DNA from: Clostridiales bacterium
GTDB taxonomy: Bacteria; Bacillota; Clostridia; Lachnospirales; Lachnospiraceae
Direction of reading: 5' to 3'
Assembly: GCA_021199255.1 (NCBI GenBank)
Contig: JAJQIK010000045.1
Coordinates: 124,001 to 188,000 of the forward strand
Length of the DNA: 64,000 bases
The notes beneath the pieces were generated by a model. It ran no database searches, was not told the origin of the DNA, and saw only the letters and a list, made by a program, of their open reading frames with translations. The stretch's first letter is position 1; each line of letters begins with the position of its first letter. The position numbers and the translations under genes are program-made. Of this stretch, positions 9,457 through 17,199 are shown one piece after another.

Positions 9457-11886
9457 GTGTTGGAAGCATACAACAAAAAAATACCTGGATATTTAATGGG
9501 AGCGTTCTGCGCTTATCTTTTTTATTACGCATTTACAATTATCTATGTACAGGCCGACGTCAGATGGCATATCATACCGGGGCTTAGTCTGGCGGCGGTT
9601 GCCGTTGTCCTGATTTTTCGGAGAGAGTCTGTAGCGGTTCACGCATACACAATCACAATTTGTACGTTTATCAATATTATGGGAAGCAGCGTGATGCTTC
9701 ATGAGTTTACGGAAATGTTCATGGTGATCTGCGCGGCTGTCAGCCTGATTTCCTTTTATCATATGCCGCAGTTGAATTATCTGATGCTGGGGTTTTCTAC
9801 CGTAGATGTCCTATATTGGCTCCTTTGGGAGCAGCAGTGGCGGGCGTTTCTGAACCGGGATGGCTTTATCGGGCTGTTGATGCGCATAATCAGCCTGTAT
9901 CTGGTGCAGATTTTGCTGATTATATTGATTAAAAGTCAGCAAAAAATGAAGGAACTGATAGAACAGAAAGCCAGAGAGGCGGAGGTGGCGGGACAGGCGA
10001 AGGAAGATTTTCTGGCTAATATGAGCCATGAAATCAGAACGCCGATGAATGCCATTACGGGCATGGTAGAGCTGGCGCTGCGCAATGAGGAACTGCCGGA
10101 GCAGGAAAAGGAATATCTGTACAATATACAGTCGGCGGGGGAAGATTTGCTGTCGATTATCGACGATATTTTAGACGTCACCAAGATCGATTCCGGCAAT
10201 CTGGAAATCACGGAAGAAGAGTATGAGATTACCTCCATCGTACATGACGTGGTGAATATCATGCAGGTCATGCTGGACGAAAAGGAAGTGGAGCTTCTGG
10301 CGGATATCGACCCCAATATTCCGGTTCGTTTAAAGGGCGATGGTTTCCGCATTAAGCAGGTTATGATGAATTTACTGGACAACGCGGTAAAATATACGGA
10401 GCAGGGAAAGATCAGCCTGAAGCTGGAGGCTGAGCCGGTGGAAGGGCAGGACGCTAAAATTCTTCTGAAGGGCAGCGTCACGGATACCGGTATCGGTATT
10501 TCCCAGGAACAGATGAACGACTTGTTTACAATCTTTAAGCAGGTCGACAGCCGCAGGAACCGTTCCGCAGGCGGGAGCGGGCTGGGACTGGCTATTTCCA
10601 GAAAACTGGTGGAGTTAATGCAAGGTACCCTGAGCGCCGAAAGCGAGCTGGGCAAGGGCTCTGTCTTTACCTTTGCGGTGCCCCAGGAGGTGATCGACGC
10701 CAGACCGTGCATGGAGCAAGGCCGGCAGGCGGCTTTGCAGTCCGCCATGCAGAAGGAAGCGGATAAGAAAGAGCGGGAGAGACGTAGAAAGAAAGCGGGC
10801 AGACAGATTACTTTTACCGCGCCGGACGCAAAGATTCTGCTGGTGGACGACAATAAGGTGAATCTGAAGGTGGCGGAGGGACTGCTTCGTCCCTACCACA
10901 TGAATGTGGAAACAGCGGACAGTGGGAGCCGCGCCATTGAGATGGTACAAAACGAACGTTTTGATCTGGTATTTATGGATCATATGATGCCGGTTATGGA
11001 CGGCGTAGACGCGACCAAAATTATTCGGGAAATGCAGGGCGAATATTTCCAGAAGGTTGCGATTGTAGCCTTATCCGCCAATGCGGTACGGGGCGCTAAG
11101 GAAATGTTCTTGGAAGCGGGCATGAATGATTTTGTGGCGAAGCCTATTGAAATGCGTATCATGGACAGAACTCTGCGCAGATGGCTGCCGGAGGATAAGA
11201 TTATTTCCAATAAGAACGAGGAAGAAGCCGCAGACATGGAAGGCGACGATGCAAACGACCCGTATCATTGGAAAATGGAAGGCATCGATATGGAGGCGGC
11301 GATGGAGTACGCCTGCCAGGATGTGGAGCTGTATCGGGAGGTATTATCGGATTATCGGGACAGTATTCATGAAAAGGCAGATGTGATAGAACGCGCTGTG
11401 GCGGATCAGGATTTGGAAATGTACACGATTGAAGTCCATTCCCTGAAAAGTACCTCCCGTTCCATTGGGGCTTTAAGGCTGTCAGAGCTGGCGCAGGAGC
11501 TGGAAGAGAGCGGAAAGGCCGGCAAGTGGGAGGTGATTGTGGCCAAGACTCCGGCGCTGCTGTCTGTTTATCGGGGGCTTTACGACGCCGTCGCGCCTTA
11601 TTGCCGGGAGGAAGAGGTTCCAGACGCTCAGAAGAAGCCTTTTTTGCAGCAGGAGGTATTTATTCTCTTGGGACAGTTGTTGGACTGCATGAACGAGTAT
11701 GATTCCATTCGCGGGGAGGAAACCGTTAAAATGTTGTCTGAATACGCTTTTCCGGCTTCCGGAGACCGTTATATGGAACAGATTTCCAAGGCGATCGGCA
11801 GATTTGATTATGACGTCTGCAAGGAAGTGGTTCTTAAGTGGCGGCAGGAATTGGCGGACGAGGCTAATGAGACGGAAGGCAATTAG
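9457..11886 (+). CDS. Hybrid sensor histidine kinase with REC and HPt domains
   Basis: 809 residues. About six hydrophobic segments fill residues 10-165, followed by a helical linker. The dimerisation helix has MSHEIRTPMNA (His191), the ATPase has the N box DNAVKYTEQ and the G boxes DTGIGIS and GGSGLGLAIS. After a Lys/Arg-rich linker comes a receiver with VFMDHMMP (Asp508) and an HPt domain with VHSLKSTSRSIGA (His661). So the protein holds a complete His-Asp-His relay whose final partner could be the stand-alone receiver encoded just upstream. The start is a GTG at 9457 after AGAGGGGG. The sensor part is membrane-embedded with no obvious extracellular domain. The AraC gene follows after 2 bases. 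Confidence 0.92.
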   Translation: MLEAYNKKIPGYLMGAFCAYLFYYAFTIIYVQADVRWHIIPGLSLAAVAVVLIFRRESVAVHAYTITICTFINIMGSSVMLHEFTEMFMVICAAVSLISFYHMPQLNYLMLGFSTVDVLYWLLWEQQWRAFLNRDGFIGLLMRIISLYLVQILLIILIKSQQKMKELIEQKAREAEVAGQAKEDFLANMSHEIRTPMNAITGMVELALRNEELPEQEKEYLYNIQSAGEDLLSIIDDILDVTKIDSGNLEITEEEYEITSIVHDVVNIMQVMLDEKEVELLADIDPNIPVRLKGDGFRIKQVMMNLLDNAVKYTEQGKISLKLEAEPVEGQDAKILLKGSVTDTGIGISQEQMNDLFTIFKQVDSRRNRSAGGSGLGLAISRKLVELMQGTLSAESELGKGSVFTFAVPQEVIDARPCMEQGRQAALQSAMQKEADKKERERRRKKAGRQITFTAPDAKILLVDDNKVNLKVAEGLLRPYHMNVETADSGSRAIEMVQNERFDLVFMDHMMPVMDGVDATKIIREMQGEYFQKVAIVALSANAVRGAKEMFLEAGMNDFVAKPIEMRIMDRTLRRWLPEDKIISNKNEEEAADMEGDDANDPYHWKMEGIDMEAAMEYACQDVELYREVLSDYRDSIHEKADVIERAVADQDLEMYTIEVHSLKSTSRSIGALRLSELAQELEESGKAGKWEVIVAKTPALLSVYRGLYDAVAPYCREEEVPDAQKKPFLQQEVFILLGQLLDCMNEYDSIRGEETVKMLSEYAFPASGDRYMEQISKAIGRFDYDVCKEVVLKWRQELADEANETEGN

Positions 11887-11888
11887 GT

Positions 11889-12821
11889 ATGGAGAAAGCA
11901 TATAAACTGGAATTTGCCGGCGGGCAGACCGGCAGCCTGTATGTGAACTGCTGCGGGCTGTCGAGAACCGAGCCGCTGCACAGCTTTGGGCCGGCGTTAA
12001 AACCTCATTATCTGATCCATTATATCTTAAGCGGCAGGGGGAAATTCTCTATTGGCGGGAAGGAGTATCCGCTGGAGGCGGGCTATGGCTTTCTGATTAC
12101 GCCAGATGAACTGGCGTTTTATCAGGCGGACGAGGCGGACCCCTGGACTTATGTCTGGGTGGGATTCAGCGGTACCCAGGCGGCGGAATATGTGAGCAGT
12201 ATCGGGCTGTCTGTGCAGCAGCCTGTCTTTAAATCCGAGGAATCGGAAGCCCTATATGAGATCGTAAAGGATATGATGAAGCATAATACCTTCGGCCTGT
12301 CTCATGATTTGCGCCGTAATGGACAGTTGGGAATCTTTCTGTCTATCATAGCCGAGGGCGGCACGGTGGCTCAAAGGAGCGAAGCGGACCGCGCCAATAC
12401 CTATGTGCGTAAGGCGGTATCTTTTATTCAAAGCAATTATTGTAATCCGATAAAGGTAACAGATGTGGCGGATTATGTGTGTATCAACAGAAGCTATCTC
12501 TACACGTTGTTTCAGGCCTCCATGGGAATGTCGCCACAGCAGTTTCTGACTACATTCCGCATTACCAAGGCGACGGAGCTTTTGCAGCTTACTTCCCTTC
12601 CCATCGAGAGTATCGCTTTGTCCTGCGGATACCATGATCCGCTGGTGTTTACCAAAGCGTTTCGGCAGATGAAGAAGATGTCCCCCACCAGCTACCGCAA
12701 GGAAATTCTCAAGGGAGAGACGAGACGCAATAAAGAGCATCTGCGGCAGGTGGAGGAGTTTATCAATCAGATCAACAGCCTCAGCCCAAGAGAAGAGACG
12801 GTGGAAGGAGATTCCGGCTGA
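11889..12821 (+). CDS. AraC family transcriptional regulator (cupin sensor + HTH)
   Basis: 310 residues: an N-terminal AraC-type sugar-binding cupin (residues ~10-150; HYLIHYILSGRGKFSIGG, WTYVWVGFSGTQA) and a C-terminal double helix-turn-helix (residues ~180-280; VADYVCINRSYLYTLFQ, SIALSCGYHDPLVFTKAFRQ). Such proteins activate carbohydrate genes when ligand is bound. It starts 2 bases after the kinase stop, so the two are translationally linked, and galK follows on the same strand 232 bases later. Control of galK/galT by this protein is an inference from order. Confidence 0.88.
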   Translation: MEKAYKLEFAGGQTGSLYVNCCGLSRTEPLHSFGPALKPHYLIHYILSGRGKFSIGGKEYPLEAGYGFLITPDELAFYQADEADPWTYVWVGFSGTQAAEYVSSIGLSVQQPVFKSEESEALYEIVKDMMKHNTFGLSHDLRRNGQLGIFLSIIAEGGTVAQRSEADRANTYVRKAVSFIQSNYCNPIKVTDVADYVCINRSYLYTLFQASMGMSPQQFLTTFRITKATELLQLTSLPIESIALSCGYHDPLVFTKAFRQMKKMSPTSYRKEILKGETRRNKEHLRQVEEFINQINSLSPREETVEGDSG

Positions 12822-12938
12822 CAGTCTGGCGAAAGGGAAAACGTTGTACGAGCACAGCTAACATTTTGACAGATTTATATAACAAAGAACTCTATCGGAA
12901 CAGGAAAATATTGATTATGATAACAATAGATAAATAAA

Positions 12939-12960
12939 AATGCGCAACCGGATGCGCATT
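12939..12960. promoter_or_regulatory. Perfect inverted repeat upstream of galK
   Basis: AATGCGCA (12939-12946) and TGCGCATT (12953-12960) are exact inverse complements around ACCGGA. It sits about 94 bases before the galK start in an otherwise A/T-rich leader. It could be an operator or an RNA hairpin in the galK leader; no T run follows, so it is not a standard terminator. A TTGACA at 12866-12871 lies upstream without a convincing -10. Confidence 0.4.
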
Positions 12961-13053
12961 AGCGGGGAGCAGTCCGGGCTGCGGCGAAAGAGCCGTAACA
13001 TAAAGCAAAGAATATTGGGAACGGAAAATCAAATAAAGAGAAGGAGACAGGGT

Positions 13054-14217
13054 ATGAAGGAAACGGTATTAAACAAGTTTAAAGAGTTGTTTGGCGATGG
13101 GGACGGAGTCCATGTTTATTTCGCGCCCGGACGGGTTAACCTGATCGGCGAGCATACCGACTATAACGGCGGCCATGTATTTCCGTGCGCGCTGACGATC
13201 GGCACATATGCGGCGGTCAGAAAGCGGGACGATAGAGTATTAAAATTTTATTCGATGAATTTCCCGGAGCTGGGAGTGATCGAAACCAGTCTTGACGAGC
13301 TGACTCCTTCCGACGCAGCGGGCTGGACGAATTATCCGAAGGGCGTTATGTGGGCGTTCGCGGAGCGCGGTATGAAGATGGATCGGGGACTGGATATCGT
13401 ATTAAACGGCAATATCCCCAACGGTTCGGGACTTTCTTCTTCGGCGTCCCTGGAGGTGCTGACCGGCTATTACCTGAAGGATTTATATGGCTTTGATGTG
13501 ACGAATATTGACCTGGCCAAAATCGGCCAGTATTCGGAGAATCATTTTAACGGTATGAACTGCGGTATTATGGATCAGTTTGCGTCCGCCATGGGCAGGA
13601 AGGATCATGCCATTTTTCTGGATACGGCGGATCTTTCTTATGAGTACGCCCCCCTTGTACTGGACGGCGCCAAGATCGTGGTAACCAACAGCAATGTCAA
13701 ACATTCTCTGGTAAATTCCGAATATAACGTAAGAAGAAGCGAGTGTGAGAAAGCGCTGGAGGAATTGCAGACAGTCGTGTCTATCCATGGGCTGGGAGAT
13801 TTGACGGAGGAACAGTTCGAAGCGTACCGCTCCGCTATCAAAGACGAGGTTCGCGTGAAGCGCGCAAAGCACGCGGTTTATGAAAATCAGAGGACGATTC
13901 GCGCAGTGGAAGCATTGAAGAACAATGACCTGCCATTATTTGGCGAATTGATGAACGCGTCCCATGTATCCCTGCGCGACGATTACCAGGTGTCCTGTGA
14001 CGAGATCGATGTGCTGGTTGAGGAAGCGTGGAAGGTGGACGGCGTGATTGGTTCCCGTATTACGGGCGGCGGCTTCGGAGGCTGTACTGTCAGCATTGTG
14101 AAAGATGAGGCGGTGGAAAGCTTTCAGGCTCAGGTTGGCGCGGCTTATCAGGAACGCGTCGGCAGGAAGGCTGATTTCTATGTAGTTGAAATCGGCGATG
14201 GACCAAGCAGATTGTAA
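13054..14217 (+). CDS. galK: Galactokinase
   Basis: Phosphorylates alpha-D-galactose to galactose-1-phosphate with ATP, first committed Leloir step. 387 residues of the GHMP family: galactokinase signature GRVNLIGEHTDYNGG near residue 23, the ATP loop PNGSGLSSSASLEV near residue 116, and the C-terminal GSRITGGGFGGCTVS. The true start is the ATG at 13054, with AAGGAG 7 bases upstream; the 38 residues upstream in frame are Arg/Lys/Gln-rich and outside the family. galT follows, separated only by a repeat element. No galE or galactose transporter is in the window. Confidence 0.96.
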   Translation: MKETVLNKFKELFGDGDGVHVYFAPGRVNLIGEHTDYNGGHVFPCALTIGTYAAVRKRDDRVLKFYSMNFPELGVIETSLDELTPSDAAGWTNYPKGVMWAFAERGMKMDRGLDIVLNGNIPNGSGLSSSASLEVLTGYYLKDLYGFDVTNIDLAKIGQYSENHFNGMNCGIMDQFASAMGRKDHAIFLDTADLSYEYAPLVLDGAKIVVTNSNVKHSLVNSEYNVRRSECEKALEELQTVVSIHGLGDLTEEQFEAYRSAIKDEVRVKRAKHAVYENQRTIRAVEALKNNDLPLFGELMNASHVSLRDDYQVSCDEIDVLVEEAWKVDGVIGSRITGGGFGGCTVSIVKDEAVESFQAQVGAAYQERVGRKADFYVVEIGDGPSRL

Positions 14218-14237
14218 GATCGAAGGAATGGGAGATT

Positions 14238-14384
14238 AGTGTGAAAAATCACACTGATGTGCTGATTTTTCACACTCAAATTTGTGCCGGAGCGTCACAA
14301 ATTTGTCTGATGGCAGACGAGAAACCGCCTTCGCGGATTTCTCGCCGCCGCTTCGCAACAAGTTGCTCAGAAATGGAGATTAGT
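14238..14384 (+). repeat. Multi-hairpin repeat element, copy A (before galT)
   Basis: First of three copies of a ~145-bp element. Hairpin 1: AGTGTGAAAAATCA (14238-14251) pairs perfectly with 14263-14276. Hairpin 2: CAAATTTGTG pairs with CACAAATTTG. Hairpin 3: CGAGAAA-CGC with GCG-TTTCTCG around CTTC. Hairpin 4: GCAAC with GTTGC. It ends in ATGGAGATTAGT, whose GGAG (14375-14378) is the ribosome binding site of galT. GGAGATTAGT also flanks the left side (14231-14240), giving a 10-base direct repeat around the element. Confidence 0.85.
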
Positions 14385-15902
14385 ATGATTCAGGAAAATA
14401 TTAAAAAGCTGGTGCAGTATGGTTTAAATACCGGATTGATTGAGCCGGAGGATAAGATTTATACAACCAACAGGCTGTTAGAGCTGTTTCAGTTAGACGA
14501 ACTGGAAGAGGGCGGCGAAGAGGTTGCCATGGCTGAGGAAGAGTTAGAGGCCGTTCTTGGTGAAATGATGGATTATGCCTATGAAAAGGGCATTATGGCG
14601 GAGAATAGTATCGTATATCGGGATCTCTTTGATACGAAGATTATGAGTATGCTGGTGCCGAGACCCAGCGAGGTGATCCGTAAATTTCATGATCTGTATG
14701 CCGAGAGCCCTAAAAAGGCTACCGAGTATTTCTATCAATTAAGCCAGGACACGGATTATATCAGAAGATACCGCATTAAGAAGGATCAGAAGTGGATTGC
14801 GCCGACCAAATATGGGGATTTGGATATCACCATTAATTTATCTAAGCCGGAGAAAGATCCTAAGGCTATCGCCGCGGCCAAAAACGCGAAACAGAGCGGA
14901 TATCCTAAATGTCTGCTGTGTATCGAGAACGAGGGCTATGCAGGGAGGGTTAATCACCCCGCAAGACAGAACCACAGGATTATTCCGGTTACCATCAATG
15001 GAAGCCGGTGGGGATTCCAGTATTCTCCTTATGTTTATTATAATGAGCATTGTATTGTGTTTAACTCAGAGCATATCCCCATGAAGATTGAGCATGATAC
15101 CTTCTGTAAATTGTTTGATTTCGTGAAACAGTTTCCTCATTACTTCGTGGGCTCCAATGCCGATCTGCCTATTGTGGGCGGTTCTATTCTGAGCCACGAC
15201 CATTTTCAGGGCGGACATTATGAGTTTGCCATGGCCAAAGCGCCGGTGGAGAGAACCTTTACAGTCTCTGGATTTGAAGATGTGGACGCGGGCATTGTAA
15301 ACTGGCCTATGTCTGTTATCCGTATTGCGTCCAAGGATACGGACAGACTGATTGCCCTTGCAGATGTGATTCTGAATGAGTGGAGAGGTTATACGGACGA
15401 GGCGGCCTTTATCCTTGCAGAGACAGACGGAGAGCCGCATAATACTATTACCCCCATTGCAAGGAAACGCGGAGACAAGTACGAGCTGGATTTAGTGCTT
15501 CGTAATAATATCACCACGGAGGAGCACCCTTTGGGAGTCTATCACCCCCATGCGAAGCTGCATCATATTAAGAAAGAAAATATTGGTCTGATTGAAGTCA
15601 TGGGACTTGCGGTGCTTCCCGCCAGATTAAAGGGAGAGATGGAACAGCTTGCGGAGGCGATTCTGTCCGGCGCGGATATCCGTCAAGACGAGACGTTGGA
15701 GAAGCATGCCGATTGGGTGGAGGAGTTTTTACCCTCCTATCAGGACGTGAATCGAGATAATATTATGGATATTCTGCATAAAGAAATAGGAGACGTATTT
15801 ATGCAGGTCTTGGAGGACGCGGGCGTTTATAAGAGAACGGCGGAAGGCCAGAAAGCCTTTGATCGGTTTACGGCGTCCCTCCTTTCCACACTGCGGGAGT
15901 AA
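14385..15902 (+). CDS. galT: Galactose-1-phosphate uridylyltransferase (class II)
   Basis: Exchanges UMP between UDP-glucose and galactose-1-phosphate in the Leloir pathway. 505 residues, the long Gram-positive class II form. Visible landmarks are NAKQSGYPKCLLCIENEGYAGR, the central SHDHFQGGHYEFAM region with the HxH pair, and GVYHPHAKLHHIKKENIGLIEVMG near the C-terminus. The start is the ATG at 14385, six bases after GGAG. An in-frame extension to a GTG at 14241 would translate the repeat element and is rejected. Probably cotranscribed with galK. The first strings given are partial excerpts of longer conserved blocks. Confidence 0.94.
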   Translation: MIQENIKKLVQYGLNTGLIEPEDKIYTTNRLLELFQLDELEEGGEEVAMAEEELEAVLGEMMDYAYEKGIMAENSIVYRDLFDTKIMSMLVPRPSEVIRKFHDLYAESPKKATEYFYQLSQDTDYIRRYRIKKDQKWIAPTKYGDLDITINLSKPEKDPKAIAAAKNAKQSGYPKCLLCIENEGYAGRVNHPARQNHRIIPVTINGSRWGFQYSPYVYYNEHCIVFNSEHIPMKIEHDTFCKLFDFVKQFPHYFVGSNADLPIVGGSILSHDHFQGGHYEFAMAKAPVERTFTVSGFEDVDAGIVNWPMSVIRIASKDTDRLIALADVILNEWRGYTDEAAFILAETDGEPHNTITPIARKRGDKYELDLVLRNNITTEEHPLGVYHPHAKLHHIKKENIGLIEVMGLAVLPARLKGEMEQLAEAILSGADIRQDETLEKHADWVEEFLPSYQDVNRDNIMDILHKEIGDVFMQVLEDAGVYKRTAEGQKAFDRFTASLLSTLRE

Positions 15903-16080
15903 TCCTTGCGGACACTCTGTATCTATGTAAACAGAGGGACTCGCTCTGCCCTCTGAAAAGAGGGCTAACCGTCCACCGTCTTGTGGCTTCCATTTATGAT
16001 GATAGCATAACTCGACAGAATTTTTTACCATTACTATATGATTTCAGTATTTTTTTATTGGTCTTGTTATCAGGTGTTAT

Positions 16081-16228
16081 AGTGTGAAAAATCACACTGA
16101 TGTGCTGATTTTTCATACGGCTATTTGTTTCTGAACGAAAGCAAATAGCCCTGATGGCAGACGAGAAACCGCCTTCGCGGATTTCTCGTCGCCGCTTCGC
16201 AACAAGTTGCTCAGAAATGGAGATTACT
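16081..16228 (+). repeat. Multi-hairpin repeat element, copy B (no gene downstream)
   Basis: Second copy. Hairpin 1 matches copy A except for one change in the right arm (CATAC for CACAC) that leaves a G-U pair. Hairpin 2 has a quite different sequence, GGCTATTTG with CAAATAGCC, but again pairs perfectly. Hairpin 3 is GACGAGAAA with TTTCTCGTC. The end reads ATGGAGATTACT. No ORF starts after it, so here the terminal GGAG serves no gene. Confidence 0.85.
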
Positions 16229-16282
16229 ATTTCATATCAGCCGTATTTATCCAATCGAAGTATGGAACCTTTATAGAAATGA

Positions 16283-16395
16283 GGCGGAATCTTGAGATTC
16301 CGCCTTTAGACGCGTTACAGATAACGCGTAGACCGGATAGGGCGGTTGTTGACAACTGTTTGGCTAAGGCTTAAATAGGGAAGCCGCTATCCGTT
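16283..16395. terminator. Cluster of three hairpins between convergent genes
   Basis: GGCGGAATC (16283-16291) pairs with GATTCCGCC (16296-16304), followed by TTT. ACGCGTTA (16310-16317) pairs with TAACGCGT (16322-16329). CGGATAGGGCGG (16334-16345) pairs with a bulge with CCGCTATCCG near 16383-16392, enclosing GTTGACAAC. The first hairpin could be a bidirectional terminator for galT and the XRE gene, but three in a row is more than termination needs. Confidence 0.4.
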
Positions 16396-16427
16396 AGAAG
16401 TGCGATATATGACGTTTGTAAATCGGG

Positions 16428-16775
16428 CTATAAATCTTCCTCTATGTTCATCATACTACAAAGGAAATTATAGCAATCGCCTTGTTGCCGATGATTCATT
16501 TTTTGATAGATAGCGATAAGACGCCGGTATTTTTTCAGGTAATGCATATTGTTAGCCAGAAAATAATCCGCATTGAGACGTTCTTCAGATAAATACAGAA
16601 TATAATCGGTAGAGACATGAAAAAAGAGAGATAAATCTTTTAAAAGAGCAGCGTCAGGGACGCTGGTTTCGCTTTCGATTTTGCTCAAGCTGGTCTGATT
16701 GATGCCAAGTTGCTTGGCCAGAGCCTGTTGTGTTAATTTCTTTTCTAATCGAAGTTCCTTAATTCTTGTTTTCAT
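16428..16775 (-). CDS. XRE family helix-turn-helix regulator
   Basis: 115 residues. HTH at residues 3-57: IKELRLEKKLTQQALAKQLG, then INQTSLSKIESETSVPD, the standard Cro/CI fold. The C-terminal half is a short helical tail (YFLANNMHYLKKYRRLIAIY) that may dimerise. No ligand domain. It stands alone, convergent with galT and divergent from the radical SAM gene, with a 425-base A/T-rich region in front that may carry its operator. Target unknown. Confidence 0.82.
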   Translation of the reverse strand: MKTRIKELRLEKKLTQQALAKQLGINQTSLSKIESETSVPDAALLKDLSLFFHVSTDYILYLSEERLNADYFLANNMHYLKKYRRLIAIYQKMNHRQQGDCYNFLCSMMNIEEDL

Positions 16776-17199
16776 TTACATACCCTTTTCACCATTGTAG
16801 GCGATATCCGAGATAAAATTATTCCAATTTTTAATAAGAATATTCTGGATAGAATATTTTCTCGTTAAATTTTCAAAAAGGCCATAAAAATACAATATAT
16901 AGTATGAAAATAAATGTATCATACCATATATAGATATTATGCAATTCATTTAATGAGAGGATAAAGCGAAGAGGATATTTTACAAACCGTTAACTGATAT
17001 TATAGCATAGTAAAGATCGGATCAAAACCAGAAATGTTATGGAAAGCTTATGGAAAGTTCTGAAGTTCAATGATTGTGGATTGTTACGCAACATAATATA
17101 ATAGTAATGGAAACAGACCCGCATGGATTTTTACGCCATAACATGGGAGAAAAGAAGGAGTAAGTCCGCCGGTGGTTGCGGAGCTTTGGAATATGGAAA
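16776..17199. other. A/T-rich divergent intergenic region
   Basis: No ORF supported. It contains an interrupted inverted repeat, ATATATAGTATG (16895-16906) with CATACCATATAT (16920-16931), 11 of 12 matching, and AGAATATTCT near 16840-16850, both candidate operators for the XRE protein. A TATAAT at 17097-17102 is a plausible -10 for the radical SAM gene, with only TTGTGG at the -35 position. Confidence 0.4.

Larger units (their letters stand above)
15903..16427. other. Gene-free stretch between galT and the XRE gene
   Basis: No supported ORF in 525 bases. It holds an A/T-rich segment up to 16080, copy B of the repeat element (16081-16228), and three consecutive hairpins (16283-16395), all listed separately. 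Both flanking genes converge on it. Confidence 0.7.

Noticed and set aside
12940-13053. 38-residue extension of galactokinase
   Set aside because: Basic, non-conserved sequence overlapping an inverted repeat; AAGGAG fixes the start at 13054.
14241-14384. In-frame 48-residue N-terminal extension of galT through the repeat element
   Set aside because: It translates the hairpins of the repeat. Copy B interrupts the same frame and copy C is in a different frame from rlmD. The ATG at 14385 has a proper GGAG and fits the family start.
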